Source: Piliocolobus tephrosceles (lineage: Eukaryota; Chordata; Mammalia; Primates; Cercopithecidae). From it: a stretch of 64,000 bases of DNA. Made by a program: the position numbers and the translations under genes. The stretch is taken from positions 57,655,615 through 57,719,614 of the forward strand of contig NC_045443.1 of NCBI RefSeq assembly GCF_002776525.5, given 5' to 3'. Under the pieces are notes generated by a model. It was not told where the DNA came from. It worked only from the letters and a program-made list of their open reading frames with translations, and did no database searches. The stretch's first letter is position 1. Each line of letters starts with the position of its first letter. This document shows, one piece after another, positions 35,273-45,130 of this stretch.

Positions 35273-35562
35273 TTTTTTTTTTGAGGCGGAGTCTTGCTCT
35301 GTGGCCCCGGCTGGAGTGCTGTGGCTGGATCTCAGCTCACTGCAAGCTCCGCCTCCCGGGTTTACGCCATTCTCCTGCCTCAGCCTCCGGAGTAGCTGGG
35401 ACTACAGGCCCCCGCCACCTCGCCCGGCTAGTTTTTTGTATTTTTAGTAGAGACGGGGTTTCACCGTGTTAGCCAGGATGGTCTTGATCTGCTGACCTCG
35501 TGATCCGCCCGTCTCGGCCTCCCGCCCGTTTCGGCCTCCCAAAGTGCTGGGATTACAGGTTT
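35273..35562 (-). mobile_element. Young AluY, antisense, slightly 5'-truncated, with internal 17-bp duplication
   Basis: From the T-run (35268-35282) through GAGGCGGAGTC to GGATTACAGG, lacking about 17 bases of the Alu start. The target site AAGCCAGCATTTTT appears at 35259-35272 and 35563-35576. A 17-bp segment, CGCCCGTCTCGGCCTCC, is repeated at 35506-35522 and 35523-35539 with one difference. Its right-arm site reads TGGCTGGATCTC, one base from the monkey-type GGCCGGATCTC. Confidence 0.93.
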
Positions 35563-35576
35563 AAGCCAGCATTTTT

Positions 35577-36143
35577 ATGACTATGATAGATTTGTACTCA
35601 AAGACTGGTTTTGTTCTTAAACTATTTAATTCCATTATAATCTCAAAACTCGAGCATATTTAGTTATGGCCTTTTCCATTTTCCATGTGTTAATCAACAA
35701 CTGTGTATTTCTGCTCTCCCCCCACTGAAAGAGAGAAACAGCCTTTATGAAAAGATGAAAGAAGTAAAGCAAATGGAATAGTTGAGACAGTTACTAGATA
35801 GGAGATCTTTGTTATCAAACAAATACATGTTAGGTCAGTCTTCAGATTTTAAAGAGGTCAATGTAGGCTAACAATTCGAAAAAAGATGAGATTATAAAAT
35901 AGAAAGTAAAATAAATGACCCATGGGGAATAAATATGGGCAAGCAGCACAAAGATAAGAGAAAAACATGGGAGATTAAGTAGTTTTTGAATTGTCAAAAT
36001 ACAGGATTTTAAACAATAAAAAAAATAGATTCCTCATGACCAGAAAATAATTTTAACCAAAGAATAGCAATGAATAATCTCTTCAGCATATATAAGGTTC
36101 ATGAATTTAAATATCTGTGCTTACGGCTGTATCTATTTATGGA
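35577..36143. other. Unassigned sequence
   Basis: Lies between the young Alu and the right member of the paired repeat. No element recognised. Confidence 0.35.
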
Positions 36144-36252
36144 TGAATAAAAGTAACATTGACTTGTGTTTCATCTATCTTTTTGCAAGAACACCATAAA
36201 GAAGCTGTCATTAAGTATCAGCAGTAGCCTCTTTTCATTAATAATGGATAAA
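36144..36252 (+). repeat. Right member of a diverged direct-repeat pair
   Basis: Counterpart of 34041-34147. It has a few extra bases after TGAATAAAAG and a different end, and is followed by an A-run. The intervening 2 kb contains a MIR, so the pair is probably not a provirus bounded by two LTRs. Confidence 0.75.
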
Positions 36253-37084
36253 AAAAATCAAAAATATAATTTAGCAAATGTATAATTCATATAAATATAT
36301 ATTTACATAAAGAAGTTTATATATCTTATTTCTGTATCTTAATATGGAAATAAAGGCATCGTTTAATATGCAAAAGGGCTTTTTAGAATAAGCATATGAC
36401 ATAATCCTTTTCTTTAAAAATATCTTTAAAATTATTGAGTTACATTTTTGGAGCAAAGCAGAAAGGTTTTAATAAAGAGAAATGGTATGATAAAAATGGG
36501 TGATATGTTTCAAAGTGTGAAAACATTATAAAAAGAGGAAAATTGGAACTATCCAGGTATAATATATGATTTTTAAAAAGTTATTAGAAATTGATCATGT
36601 AGGAATTTTCAAGAATAAGAGTTGGAATTTTTTAAAAGTTCTTTAGCACTAGAGCACTAGGAAATGTTTGATTTTTTTTTTTCTAGATTTAAGATTGAAC
36701 TTATGAGAATGAATGTAATGACTATTATTGGTGCTTTGTTGTTTTGTATGTGTAGTTCATGAATAAAAAATGGAATGTCTTGTTAGATTGTTTTTTGATA
36801 ATAGATCAATTTAGTTGAAGTCTTAGAAGATGCTCTTCCAAAATATTTATCAAACATCAAAAGTTATACTCATTATCTTTCCATATTTCTAATGCGTTTC
36901 ATTAACAAAAAATAAAATATTTTATATATCAGAATGCATGCATATGTAAGTATGCAACATAATTTTCTGTTATTTTTCTTTTAAAGTAAAAAGTCATTTT
37001 GATATATTTAATAATATGTATTTACTACCTTCACTGACTTGCCCTTTACCCACAACAAATTGGCTTTTGATTCTATATTCTTAA
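36253..37084. other. Unassigned AT-rich sequence
   Basis: No feature recognised. Confidence 0.4.
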
Positions 37085-37210
37085 TAAAATACTATTGAGA
37101 TGATATATATCAGAAATAGCTCTAGGTACTGAGTAACAGTAGTAGCAAATATAAACAAGACAAGACACAGTCTCACACAATTTTTGTATCAATAGACAAA
37201 GATAAATAAT
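37085..37210 (-). mobile_element. L2 3' fragment, antisense
   Basis: 'gctctaggtactgagtaacagtagtagcaaatataaacaagac' is a decayed form of the antisense L2 'gctaggcgctggggatacagcagtgaacaagac'. Confidence 0.55.
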
Positions 37211-37724
37211 ATAAAAATAAGCAAAAAACACACACAAAAAAACAAAGTACAGAACTAACAAAATAGTGTGGTATGATATGAAATAATTTTTAGCAGTTTG
37301 AGCAGGCCTCTCTGAGGTTGTGATATTCTAATTTTTTTCAGAGAAACTAAAAGCTTTATTATTATGTGAAACCTGTTGAATTTAAAATGTTGTGAGCTAA
37401 TTAGCATGTTTCAAAGACACCATGAAGGTCAGTACTTTATAGGACAAATAAAACCAATTTGTGGGTATCTCCAACCTGTGAGCCACTCTTTTTTGTTTTT
37501 ACTCACTGCTCCAAACACTTCCTTTGGAATGATAGCTTATTTTACTTACATTTTCTAAATCTATAATTCTTCCCTTTACCTGTCTTAATCTATACATTAT
37601 AATTGTCAAATAACTAATATAAATATGACCCAGATATTGTATTTATAATCAAATACTATATTTCTCTATATTTAATTTAATATGTCAAATATCTAGTTCA
37701 TTCTTGTCAGTTTGGTACTAACCG
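37211..37724. other. Unassigned sequence
   Basis: No feature recognised. A short open frame at 37376-37558 has no recognised homology. Confidence 0.35.
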
Positions 37725-37852
37725 GTGGCTGAGAGAACAAATGTCAAAGCCAGTTTGTTTGAATAATGATTCTGCTAACTACTAGCTGGGTCAAGTTGGC
37801 CAAGTCAATTAACCTTTTTGTTCCTCAATTTTCTCTTATGTAAAATGCATAT
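37725..37852 (+). mobile_element. MIR fragment, sense
   Basis: 'aactactagctgggtcaagttggccaagtcaattaacctttttgttcctcaattttctc' is an easily read MIR core. Confidence 0.75.
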
Positions 37853-37857
37853 GTCTG

Positions 37858-38340
37858 TCAGGGTCCAATCAAGAGACAGGATCTACATTGTGATTTGAAA
37901 AGGGGCTATTTAATATAAAGAATTATGAACCATAACACAATTACTTATAAAGGGTAAAGAGAACTCTAAATACCCAAGGGCTGAGGAGCATGCCTAAGGA
38001 ATGAATAAACGTATAAGGGGTCCACACTCCCTACAGTTGTGATTCAGAACTCATTAGAGAAGATGAGGCTATAGCCAAATGGATTGTGAAGTTCAGTGGG
38101 TAGCCCTGGGACAGAGTTGATCACATTATCTAGGCAGAGGCTGGTGGATGGAGAATTGTGTCCAGATTCAGCAAACAAGCAATAACTCTTTGAAGTATGG
38201 GCAGGCTGAGATTGGGAGGTCTACCCTGGGGGCTTCTTAGAGTCTCACTGGGAATCTTCCTGTAGGGTTGCAGCTGAAACTCAATGCTAGAGAATTCCAC
38301 TGGATGTTCACAGAAACCAGTGGTAGTCGTGTCATTAAAG
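37858..38340. other. Unclassified candidate interspersed repeat
   Basis: Begins 'tcagggtccaatcaagagac' and continues with 'tgatttgaaaaggggctatttaatataaag'. It resembles the start of a recurrent mammalian repeat that I recall but cannot name. Minus-strand frames of 128 and 157 codons cross this block and the GA-rich tract and do not resemble genes. Confidence 0.35.
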
Positions 38341-38354
38341 CAACAAACGATGGA

Positions 38355-38465
38355 GAGGCAGAGTGAGCAGGGGAAAGAGTAGGAGTACGAGGAGGAAAAG
38401 AAGAAGAAGGAGGAACAAGAGGAAGAGAGGATAAAGAAAAAGGAGGATAAATGAGAGGAAAACAC
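38355..38465. repeat. GA-rich (polypurine) low-complexity tract
   Basis: About 110 bases of mostly A and G with scattered T and C, e.g. AGGAGGAAAAGAAGAAGAAG at about 38389. Serine-rich and phenylalanine-rich minus-strand open frames are produced by this composition. Confidence 0.9.
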
Positions 38466-38639
38466 CAGGATTGAGAAGAGAAGCTCTTTCTTCCTATAAT
38501 GTCTGTCCATTGCCATCTACTGGCAAAGCTTAATATGGTTCCAACTGTAAAGGAGAAATATTCAGAGCCCATCACAATTTCCACAGAGCAGAATAGAAGG
38601 TTGAATTTGGAGGTAAGAAGCAATAAATTGATAACTGGC

Positions 38640-39073
38640 ACATTAGTTTTCAGGGGATTCTGTAACAAACTACCACTAAAAAATGGGTTGCTGGAAACAA
38701 CAGAAATCATTCTTTCACAGTTCTGTGGGCCAGAAACAGAAAATCAAAGTGCTGCAGTTTCTAGGGGAGTTTGTAGGGCAGTTTCTAGGGGAGAATTCGT
38801 CCTTGTCTTTTCCAGCTTCTGGTGGCCATCAGCATTTCATGTGACTACTTCACTCCAATCTCTGCCTCTGTCTTCCTATGGCTTTTTCTTCTGCTATCTC
38901 ATGTAAGGGCATATTTAGGAACAATCTGTGTAATCTAAGTTAGTCTCATCTCAAAATGTTTAACTTAGTAAAATCTGAGAAGACCTCTCTTCCAAAAACA
39001 AAATCACATTCCTAGGTTTCCAGGGTTAGGATATGGACATACCTACTTGGGGGCCACCATGGAGCCCTCTAAA
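38640..39073 (-). mobile_element. MLT1-type MaLR LTR, antisense
   Basis: Ordered antisense landmarks are 'ggattctgtaacaaactacc', 'tctttcacagttctgtgggc', 'ttttccagcttctggtggcc', 'ctccaatctctgcctctgtc', 'aatcacattcctaggtttcc' and 'cttgggggccaccatgg'. A small internal duplication of 'cagtttctaggggag' occurs at about 38755 and 38780. The plus frame 38499-38906 is repeat-derived. Confidence 0.72.
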
Positions 39074-39074
39074 T

Positions 39075-39195
39075 TGGAGATGATAATGACAGTGTTGAAT
39101 GTATAGGTTTCTCAATAGTGATACATGAATTAATATATGTAAAATACTTAGAACAATGTCTGGTTCCTCACATAGACTCTACAAGTATTATTATC
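39075..39195 (+). mobile_element. MIR 3' fragment, sense
   Basis: 'gataatgacagtgttgaatg', 'taatatatgtaaaatactta' and 'gaacaatgtctggttcctcacatag' follow the MIR 3' end, leading into an ATC microsatellite. Confidence 0.65.
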
Positions 39196-39245
39196 ACCAC
39201 CGTTGTCATTGTCATCATCATCATCATCACCATCCTCATGGTGAT
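39196..39245. repeat. (ATC)n-rich microsatellite
   Basis: Imperfect TCA/ATC repeats with the run TCATCATCATCATCACC. Confidence 0.9.
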
Positions 39246-39724
39246 TGTTCCAGCTATCTCTCAATCCTTCTTCAACTCCCCACTCTTCACATTTCCTTAA
39301 AGACAGAATAATATACTTAGAAATCATACCCTGACTCTGTTTATCAGATAAGTGACTTTGAACTTTTTCTATAATTTTTAAAATGGAGATCTTTAATTTC
39401 ACTTAAATTGTATGTCAAATGATCTTACCCTGTTTAAAGATGAATAAATTAAATCTCATAGAAGTTACATAATGTATTCAATGCCACTTGACAATTAGTG
39501 ATGACACCATTCAGTTTATAGAGTTTGTGGTACAGTAAGGAATTACTGTTACCATTACTAATAATGCATGTACTACTACTACTATTACTATTATTATTGT
39601 CTTTATGAACACTATCACTCTCTACCCTTTTTAAAAAAAAAGCACACCGTAAGATTTCTCTGTTTCTCTCATTTCCTGTACTCTCCCTTTTAAATAATTA
39701 GCTATTTTTGGAAGTCTATCAGTT

Positions 39725-39773
<49 letters not shown>

Positions 39774-40124
39774 ACTCTTTCCTGAATTGGCTTTCTCTCT
39801 TAATTTTCTCTTCAAATTGCCATTTATCATTTTGTACCCTTTTAAATTTAATAACCATTTAACTGATCTTCCCAATATTTTTGTCTCCCTTTCTTAATCT
39901 TTCTTCAACATAGCGAAAAATATGTTTATGCAACGTACATCTAGTGTTACCCCCATGCTTTAAAGTACTTTAATGAGTTTTATAGTTCTTTAGTATCTGG
40001 AGCCAAAATATTTTTTAGCCTCCTCTTCTATCTACATAAACTAGGCTGCTCCCACAAAGTACTGCTAGTGACTTCTCCCAGTATATTATAAACTCCATGT
40101 ATTTGTTCACAGAATCTTCTTCTT
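39246..40124. other. Unassigned sequence with microsatellites
   Basis: Contains an ACT/ATT triplet tract (about 39570-39599), a (CA)n tract at 39730 and a possible decayed antisense MIR near 39420-39510. No exon seen. Confidence 0.45.
39730..39774. repeat. (CA)n microsatellite
   Basis: About 22 CA units with one AA interruption near the end. Confidence 0.97.
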
Positions 40125-40410
40125 CATATTATCTGAAATTCAAATCCAGCTCAAATATCACCTCTCCCGTAAAATCCCACTGCAAGTCTCAAAGATAAAA
40201 TAACTTATGTCTTCTATATTGAAACCAAATGTGAGTTTGGATTTTACCATAGGGAACACCTGATCAAATGGGCCATACCGTGAGACATCTAGTTTCTGTC
40301 CGCCGGAGAGTGTTTGGATAGTCATCTTCATTCTTCTGTAAGAATGTCTTACGTTGTCAAATGACTAGATGACAGAAATTACTTATTTATACGATTTATT
40401 AGATTTTATA
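40125..40410 (+). mobile_element. L2 3'-region fragment, sense
   Basis: 'aaatccagctcaaatatcacctctcccgtaaaatccc' matches the L2 'ctcagctcaaatgtcacctcctcagagag' site, and 'gaaattacttatttatacgattta' its later part. A middle section including 'ctgtccgccggagagtgtt' does not fit L2 and may be an insertion. Confidence 0.5.
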
Positions 40411-40836
40411 ACATTGTTCCCTTGCCTTTTAAACTCATAGTACCCAAAACTCCTCCCAAATAAGATATCAGATTATTATTTTTAAAAACATTTACCAGGA
40501 ATATAGTCTAATTCCATTATTTGAAGTTACTTTGCAGTGCTCCTAGTTATTCATGCCCACCATTTTTTTCAATTGACCTACTATCAAGTAAGTAATTTGT
40601 TTGCTAAAAAAATTTGGGCCCTCACTATGTGTCATACAATATAATAATAACTGGATACATTAATATTTTATAGTGTTTTGACTTATCAAAATTAAACTAC
40701 AAGGACAAACATCATTCAAGAAGTTGCCTATCATGCCTAAGATCCAAATATCACATTTTGGTCTTTTGCCTTTAGCTTTTATTTCAATCTTAATTTATCT
40801 AACAGTTTTCCCGTAAGATGCTAATTTCCATTATTT

Positions 40837-41989
40837 AAAGACTTACATATTAGACCTAAAACCATAAAATCTCTAGAAGAAAACCTAGGTGATACTATTC
40901 AGGACATAGGCATGGGCAAGCACTTCATGACCTTTACACTAAAAGCAATGGCAATGAAAGCCAAAATTGACAAATGGGATCTAATTAAACTAAAGAGCTT
41001 CTGCACAGTAAAAGAAACTACCATCAGAGTGAACAGGCAACCTACAGAATGGGAGAAAATTTTTACAATCTACTTATCTGACAAAGGGCTAATATCCAGA
41101 ATCTACAAAGAACTTAAACAAATTTACAAGAAAAAAATCAAACAACCCCATCAAAAAGTGGGCAAAGGATATGAACAGACACTTCTCAAAAGAAGACATT
41201 TATGTAGCCAACAGACACATGAAAAATACTCATCATCACCGGTCATCAGAGAAATGCAAATCAAAGCCCCAATGAGATACCATCTCACACCAGTTAGAAT
41301 GATGATCATTAAAAAGTCAGGAAACAACAGGTGCTGGAGATGATGTGGAGAATTAGGAACACTTTTATACTGTTGGTGAGACTGTAAACTAGTGCAACCA
41401 TTGTGGAAGATAGTGTGGCAAATCCTCAAAGATCTACAACTAGAAATGCCATTTGACCCAGCGATCCCATCACTGGGTATATACCCAAAGGATTATAAAT
41501 CATGCTGCTATAAAGACACATGTACACGTATGTTTATTGTTGCATTATTCAAAATAGCAAAGACTTGGAACCAACCCAAATGTCCATCAATGATAGACTG
41601 GATTAAGAAAATGTGGCACATATACACCATGGAATACTATGCAGCCATAAAAAAGGATGAGTTCATGTCCTTTGTAGGGACATGGATGCAGCTGGAAACT
41701 ATCATTCTGAGCAAACTATCACAAGGACAGAAAGCCAAACACCACATGTTCTCACTCACAGGTGGGAATTGAACAATGAGAACACTTGGACACAGGGCAG
41801 GGAACATCACACACAGGGGCCTGTCATAGGTGGGGGCAGGGGGGAGGGATAGCATTAGGAGATATACCTAATGTAAATGACGAGTTAATGGATGCAGCAC
41901 ACCCAACATGGCACATGTATACATATGTAAGAAACCTGCACGTTGTGCACATGTACCCTAGAACTTAAAGTATCAAAAAAAAAAAAAAA
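40837..41989 (+). mobile_element. L1PA-class L1, sense, 5'-truncated, with A-tail
   Basis: Covers the ORF2 C-terminal third and 3' UTR. Starts AAAGACTTACATATTAG and ends with a 14-base A-run. ORF2-like frames at 40912-41343 and 41392-41772 contain recognisable C-terminal motifs (PFDPAIPSLGIYPKDYKSCC, MWHIYTMEYYAAIKKDEF). A local frameshift near 41130-41220 and a stop at 41341-41343 show that it is dead. The 3' UTR has the G-rich tract GTGGGGGCAGGGGGGAGGG (41831-41849) of this lineage. Low divergence suggests an age within catarrhine evolution. Confidence 0.95.
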
Positions 41990-42069
41990 TTCCTTCCTCT
42001 TTTTCTTTCCCATGACTTATATTTGTTTGCTTCTTTTCCTGTCAGTCAATACAATTCCAATCCAACCGA
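41990..42069. other. Unassigned
   Basis: Short pyrimidine-rich piece after the L1 tail. A target-site repeat for the L1 was not found. Confidence 0.4.
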
Positions 42070-42250
42070 AATAAATTAGGTTCTTGCTATGTATCAGAGA
42101 TTGTGCAAGTGCTTTCTCATGCAGCATGTTATGTAACCTCCACAACAAACCTATGAAAGAAGATACTATTTTTCTTTTGACAACAAATTATCAGAAAGAT
42201 TAAGTGACTTTCAAAGTCATACAATGATTAAAATTATAGAAGTAATATAA
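42070..42250 (-). mobile_element. MIR element, antisense
   Basis: 'cttgctatgtatcagagattgtgcaagtgctttctcatgcag', 'aacctatgaaagaagatact' and 'aagtgactttcaaagtcatac' follow the antisense MIR order. Confidence 0.72.
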
Positions 42251-42629
42251 AAACAGACCAATATGATTTTTCCATCACTTATAATTTTTCCTTATGCTTT
42301 CTCGCTTTAAATTGCCCTTAAATTCTCTGGAGATATTGTATAGTATAGTTTTCTCCAATATATGAAATAGGATATTTTATCTGTGCCAAGACCTGGGTTG
42401 TGGTATAGTAGTTATATTTATATACTCTATCTCTAAAATGCCCTTTATCCTTTATAGTTTGGATATTGCTGACAGCGTTGGCAATGTGTTTTATATATTT
42501 GCATCCAAGAATCTACCTAGAGGTATGTGAGGGCATTAAAAGACAGGAGGTAGGGCATAAGTCTCCTTCCTTTGGGTATTAATGTTTAATTAATATTATT
42601 ATTATGAAATTTATAAATTCACACATAGT
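42251..42629. other. Unassigned AT-rich sequence
   Basis: No feature recognised. Confidence 0.4.
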
Positions 42630-42955
42630 TTTAAGAAATAGTGTACACTTAACCTGGTTTCCACCAATGGTAACAATATCACAACCAAGATATTGAAATT
42701 AATACAATCAATAAATCTTATTCAAAGTGCTCCAGTTTTACTCTTGTGTGTGTGTGTGTGTGTGTGTGTGTTAGTTGGTTGTATACGATTTCATCTCATC
42801 TGTCATTCAACATCACAGTTAAGATACTGAATATCTCCATGACCACAGAAGTTCCTTATGTGGCCCTTTTATGAAAACCACATCACTCTTCCACACAGTA
42901 CCCCATCCCACTGTTACTAACCCCTGGCAACCATTGATCTATTCTCCATAATCCT
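42630..42955 (-). mobile_element. L1M 3'-UTR fragment, antisense, with a (TG)n expansion
   Basis: 'ggtttccaccaatggtaaca', 'aaccaagatattgaaattaa', a (TG)n run at 42745-42771, 'ccatgaccacagaagttcct' and 'cccctggcaaccattgatct' follow the order of an antisense L1M 3' UTR that normally carries a TG stretch at this point. Confidence 0.7.
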
Positions 42956-44800
42956 CTTTGTTTAATTATATTGGCACTGACAGAAGCCAGATTGTTTCCA
43001 AAGTCTGCTTGCCTGGAGGATAGATAACTTTTGACCCAGTTTTCCTGGTAGCAATTTGCACCATAGAGAACTGGCTATAAAAATAAATCTAAAGGCTGAT
43101 AAAATGTGGAGTCCACACACTAACATTGTTGTTTGAGAATATACAGCACTTCAAAAGGCACCATTTTACCTTGTAGCACTTGGAATTCATTCATTGAATG
43201 AATATTATACTGTTAGCATCCTGGAGGTTTTACCACAAATATGCATCAGTGGTCATGAGTTGTGCAAGTTAACAAGCTAGATGAAGTGAATCCGTCAGCC
43301 TTCAGCAAAGTTACCCCCATGCCTCCAATTTCCATAATAGAGGTGCCAAGACCATCAGAGATGAGTGACTTTGTCAGAGCCTCAGCTGCTTTCTGTTGCC
43401 CAAGTGTCTGACCAAGGTAACCCTACTGTACAGAGATCGTGCCCTTTATGCCAGGTACCTTAGGGGCACCAACTTTTTCAAATTATCTTCTATCTTTTAA
43501 AGCAACACATCAGAAAGAGAGTATGTTCTCTCTGTGATGGTGACATGCTTTGTGTGCTCATGTGCACAGTCATATTTGTGCTCCTTGATCATTTCCAAAT
43601 TTCCAGCTATGTAAATTACACTAGTAGTGGAAGTTGGGGAGGTGACAGTGGCAATGCATGATATGTAATGAAGCTTTCAGGACAACTGTCATCAATCTCG
43701 GTAGTCATAGGGTCTTTCAGCCTCAAAGACATTTGCTCCTGTGTACTTTGCAAATTAGACTTGGAGACACCATGTCCTATAGTTATAAAGATACATATCT
43801 CTGAAATTCCCGTATTTTCTTCCAAGGATAGATTCATAGATGTGAATGAAAACTCAGGTTGATTCGAGTTTTTACTAGATAAAAATAGGGACTTAAAGAG
43901 ACAATTATATCATCTGATCTCTGAGAACTGACACTTCTCACAACTCTGTAGGAAATGAAGAAAAAACCAGCGAGAGACTGGCAGAGCTTAGCAGGAAAGG
44001 TGCTTGCCTAGCAGCAAAGCAGCAGGAAATGATTGTGTCTGAGGGGAGTTTCACTGAAGAAAACACCTACAAAAATATATAGAGCACCTGTTCTAGGCAG
44101 TCACTTAAATGATATTGATGAGATGAACAACTGCACGCGTACTTAAGAAGATGTTTATATGGAGAGTTCTTAAAGCATTCTTTATGTTTAAGGCCCATTG
44201 GGATATACAAACTGTATTATCCTAGTATGGATAAGATTTTATATTACATTGTTGATGCTACTATATGCCTGAATAGAGTAAGAAGTATTATAAAGTGAAA
44301 TGTGTTGTTCACATGAGAATGTGAATAATAGGCTTGTTAGTACCGGAGAAACCTAGACAAAATATATTTATTACAAAGCATTGGCAAACTTTCTTTTAAT
44401 CAAAAGGAAAACACAGCAATTGAGGCAAATAATAAGTTTCTCCCTTCCCTGAACTTGCCTTACAAGGAAATAAGGTAATTAGGTACAATCAAATATTATC
44501 CCTGATTTATTCCTTGTCCTTCTTCTGATATTATAGGCTTAGAAATTAAAAAACGAAGAAGCAGGTTCTCTTGTTGTCATGGATAGAAAGCAATGGTGAG
44601 AAACAGGATACAAAGTCAGTTTCACAGTTTTTGAAAAATACTTCCTTTTAAACTGATATACAAAATTCCAAGTATACTTCTCTGACTTATCCAGGAAAAA
44701 AGTTAAGTGAGGAAGGGACATTGCCTCTGCAAAATCTCCTGACACATTCTGAGCAAGAAAACCATGACTATATAAGATTATATTCATAGAGAAAATATTT
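42956..44800. other. Long unassigned block of moderate complexity
   Basis: The part 42960-44060 is richer in G and C and less repetitive than its flanks. On the minus strand two coding-like segments are visible: 43837-43616 (73 codons from ATG) and an open stretch of 59 codons at 43422-43246. No domain was recognised and no poly(A) or target-site repeat was found. It could be an old retrocopy or simply unique sequence. Confidence 0.35.
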
Positions 44801-44823
44801 TTTAAAACGTAATTGCATTTATT

Positions 44824-45118
44824 CTTTTTTGTGTGTGTGTGTGATGGGGTCACATTCTGTCGCTCAGGCTGGGGTTTAGTGGCACAGTCACGGCTCACTG
44901 CAGCCTCAATCTCTGGGCTTAAGTGATCCTCTTACCTCAACCTACTGGGTAGCTGAGACTACAAACATGTGCCAGTATGTGTTGCTAGTATTTACATTTT
45001 TTGTAGAGATGGGGTCTCCTCTTGTTGCCCAAGCAGGTCTGAAGTCCTCGGCTCAAGTAATCCTCCTGCCTTGGCCTTCAAAATTGTTAGGATTATAGGC
45101 ATGAGCCACTGCGCCCAA
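44824..45118 (-). mobile_element. AluJ-like element, antisense, with target-site duplication
   Basis: From a T-run followed by (GT)n to ATGAGCCACTGCGCCCAA. It is highly diverged. The flanking repeat TTGCATTTATT is present at 44813-44823 and 45120-45130. Confidence 0.9.
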
Positions 45119-45130
45119 TTTGCATTTATT

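Noticed and set aside
34041..36252. A provirus bounded by two LTRs
   Set aside because: The interval contains a MIR, which is far older than such a provirus would be, and the similarity covers only about 105 bp.
38130..38710. Overlapping minus-strand open frames of 128 and 157 codons as a possible gene
   Set aside because: They run through the GA-rich tract and into an MLT1 LTR, with serine/phenylalanine bias from composition and no domain.
39148..39402. Aspartate-rich minus-strand frame as an acidic protein
   Set aside because: It comes from the ATC microsatellite at 39196-39245.
40912..41772. Two plus-strand frames (143 and 126 codons) as host genes
   Set aside because: They are the C-terminal part of L1 ORF2 broken by frame changes and a stop.
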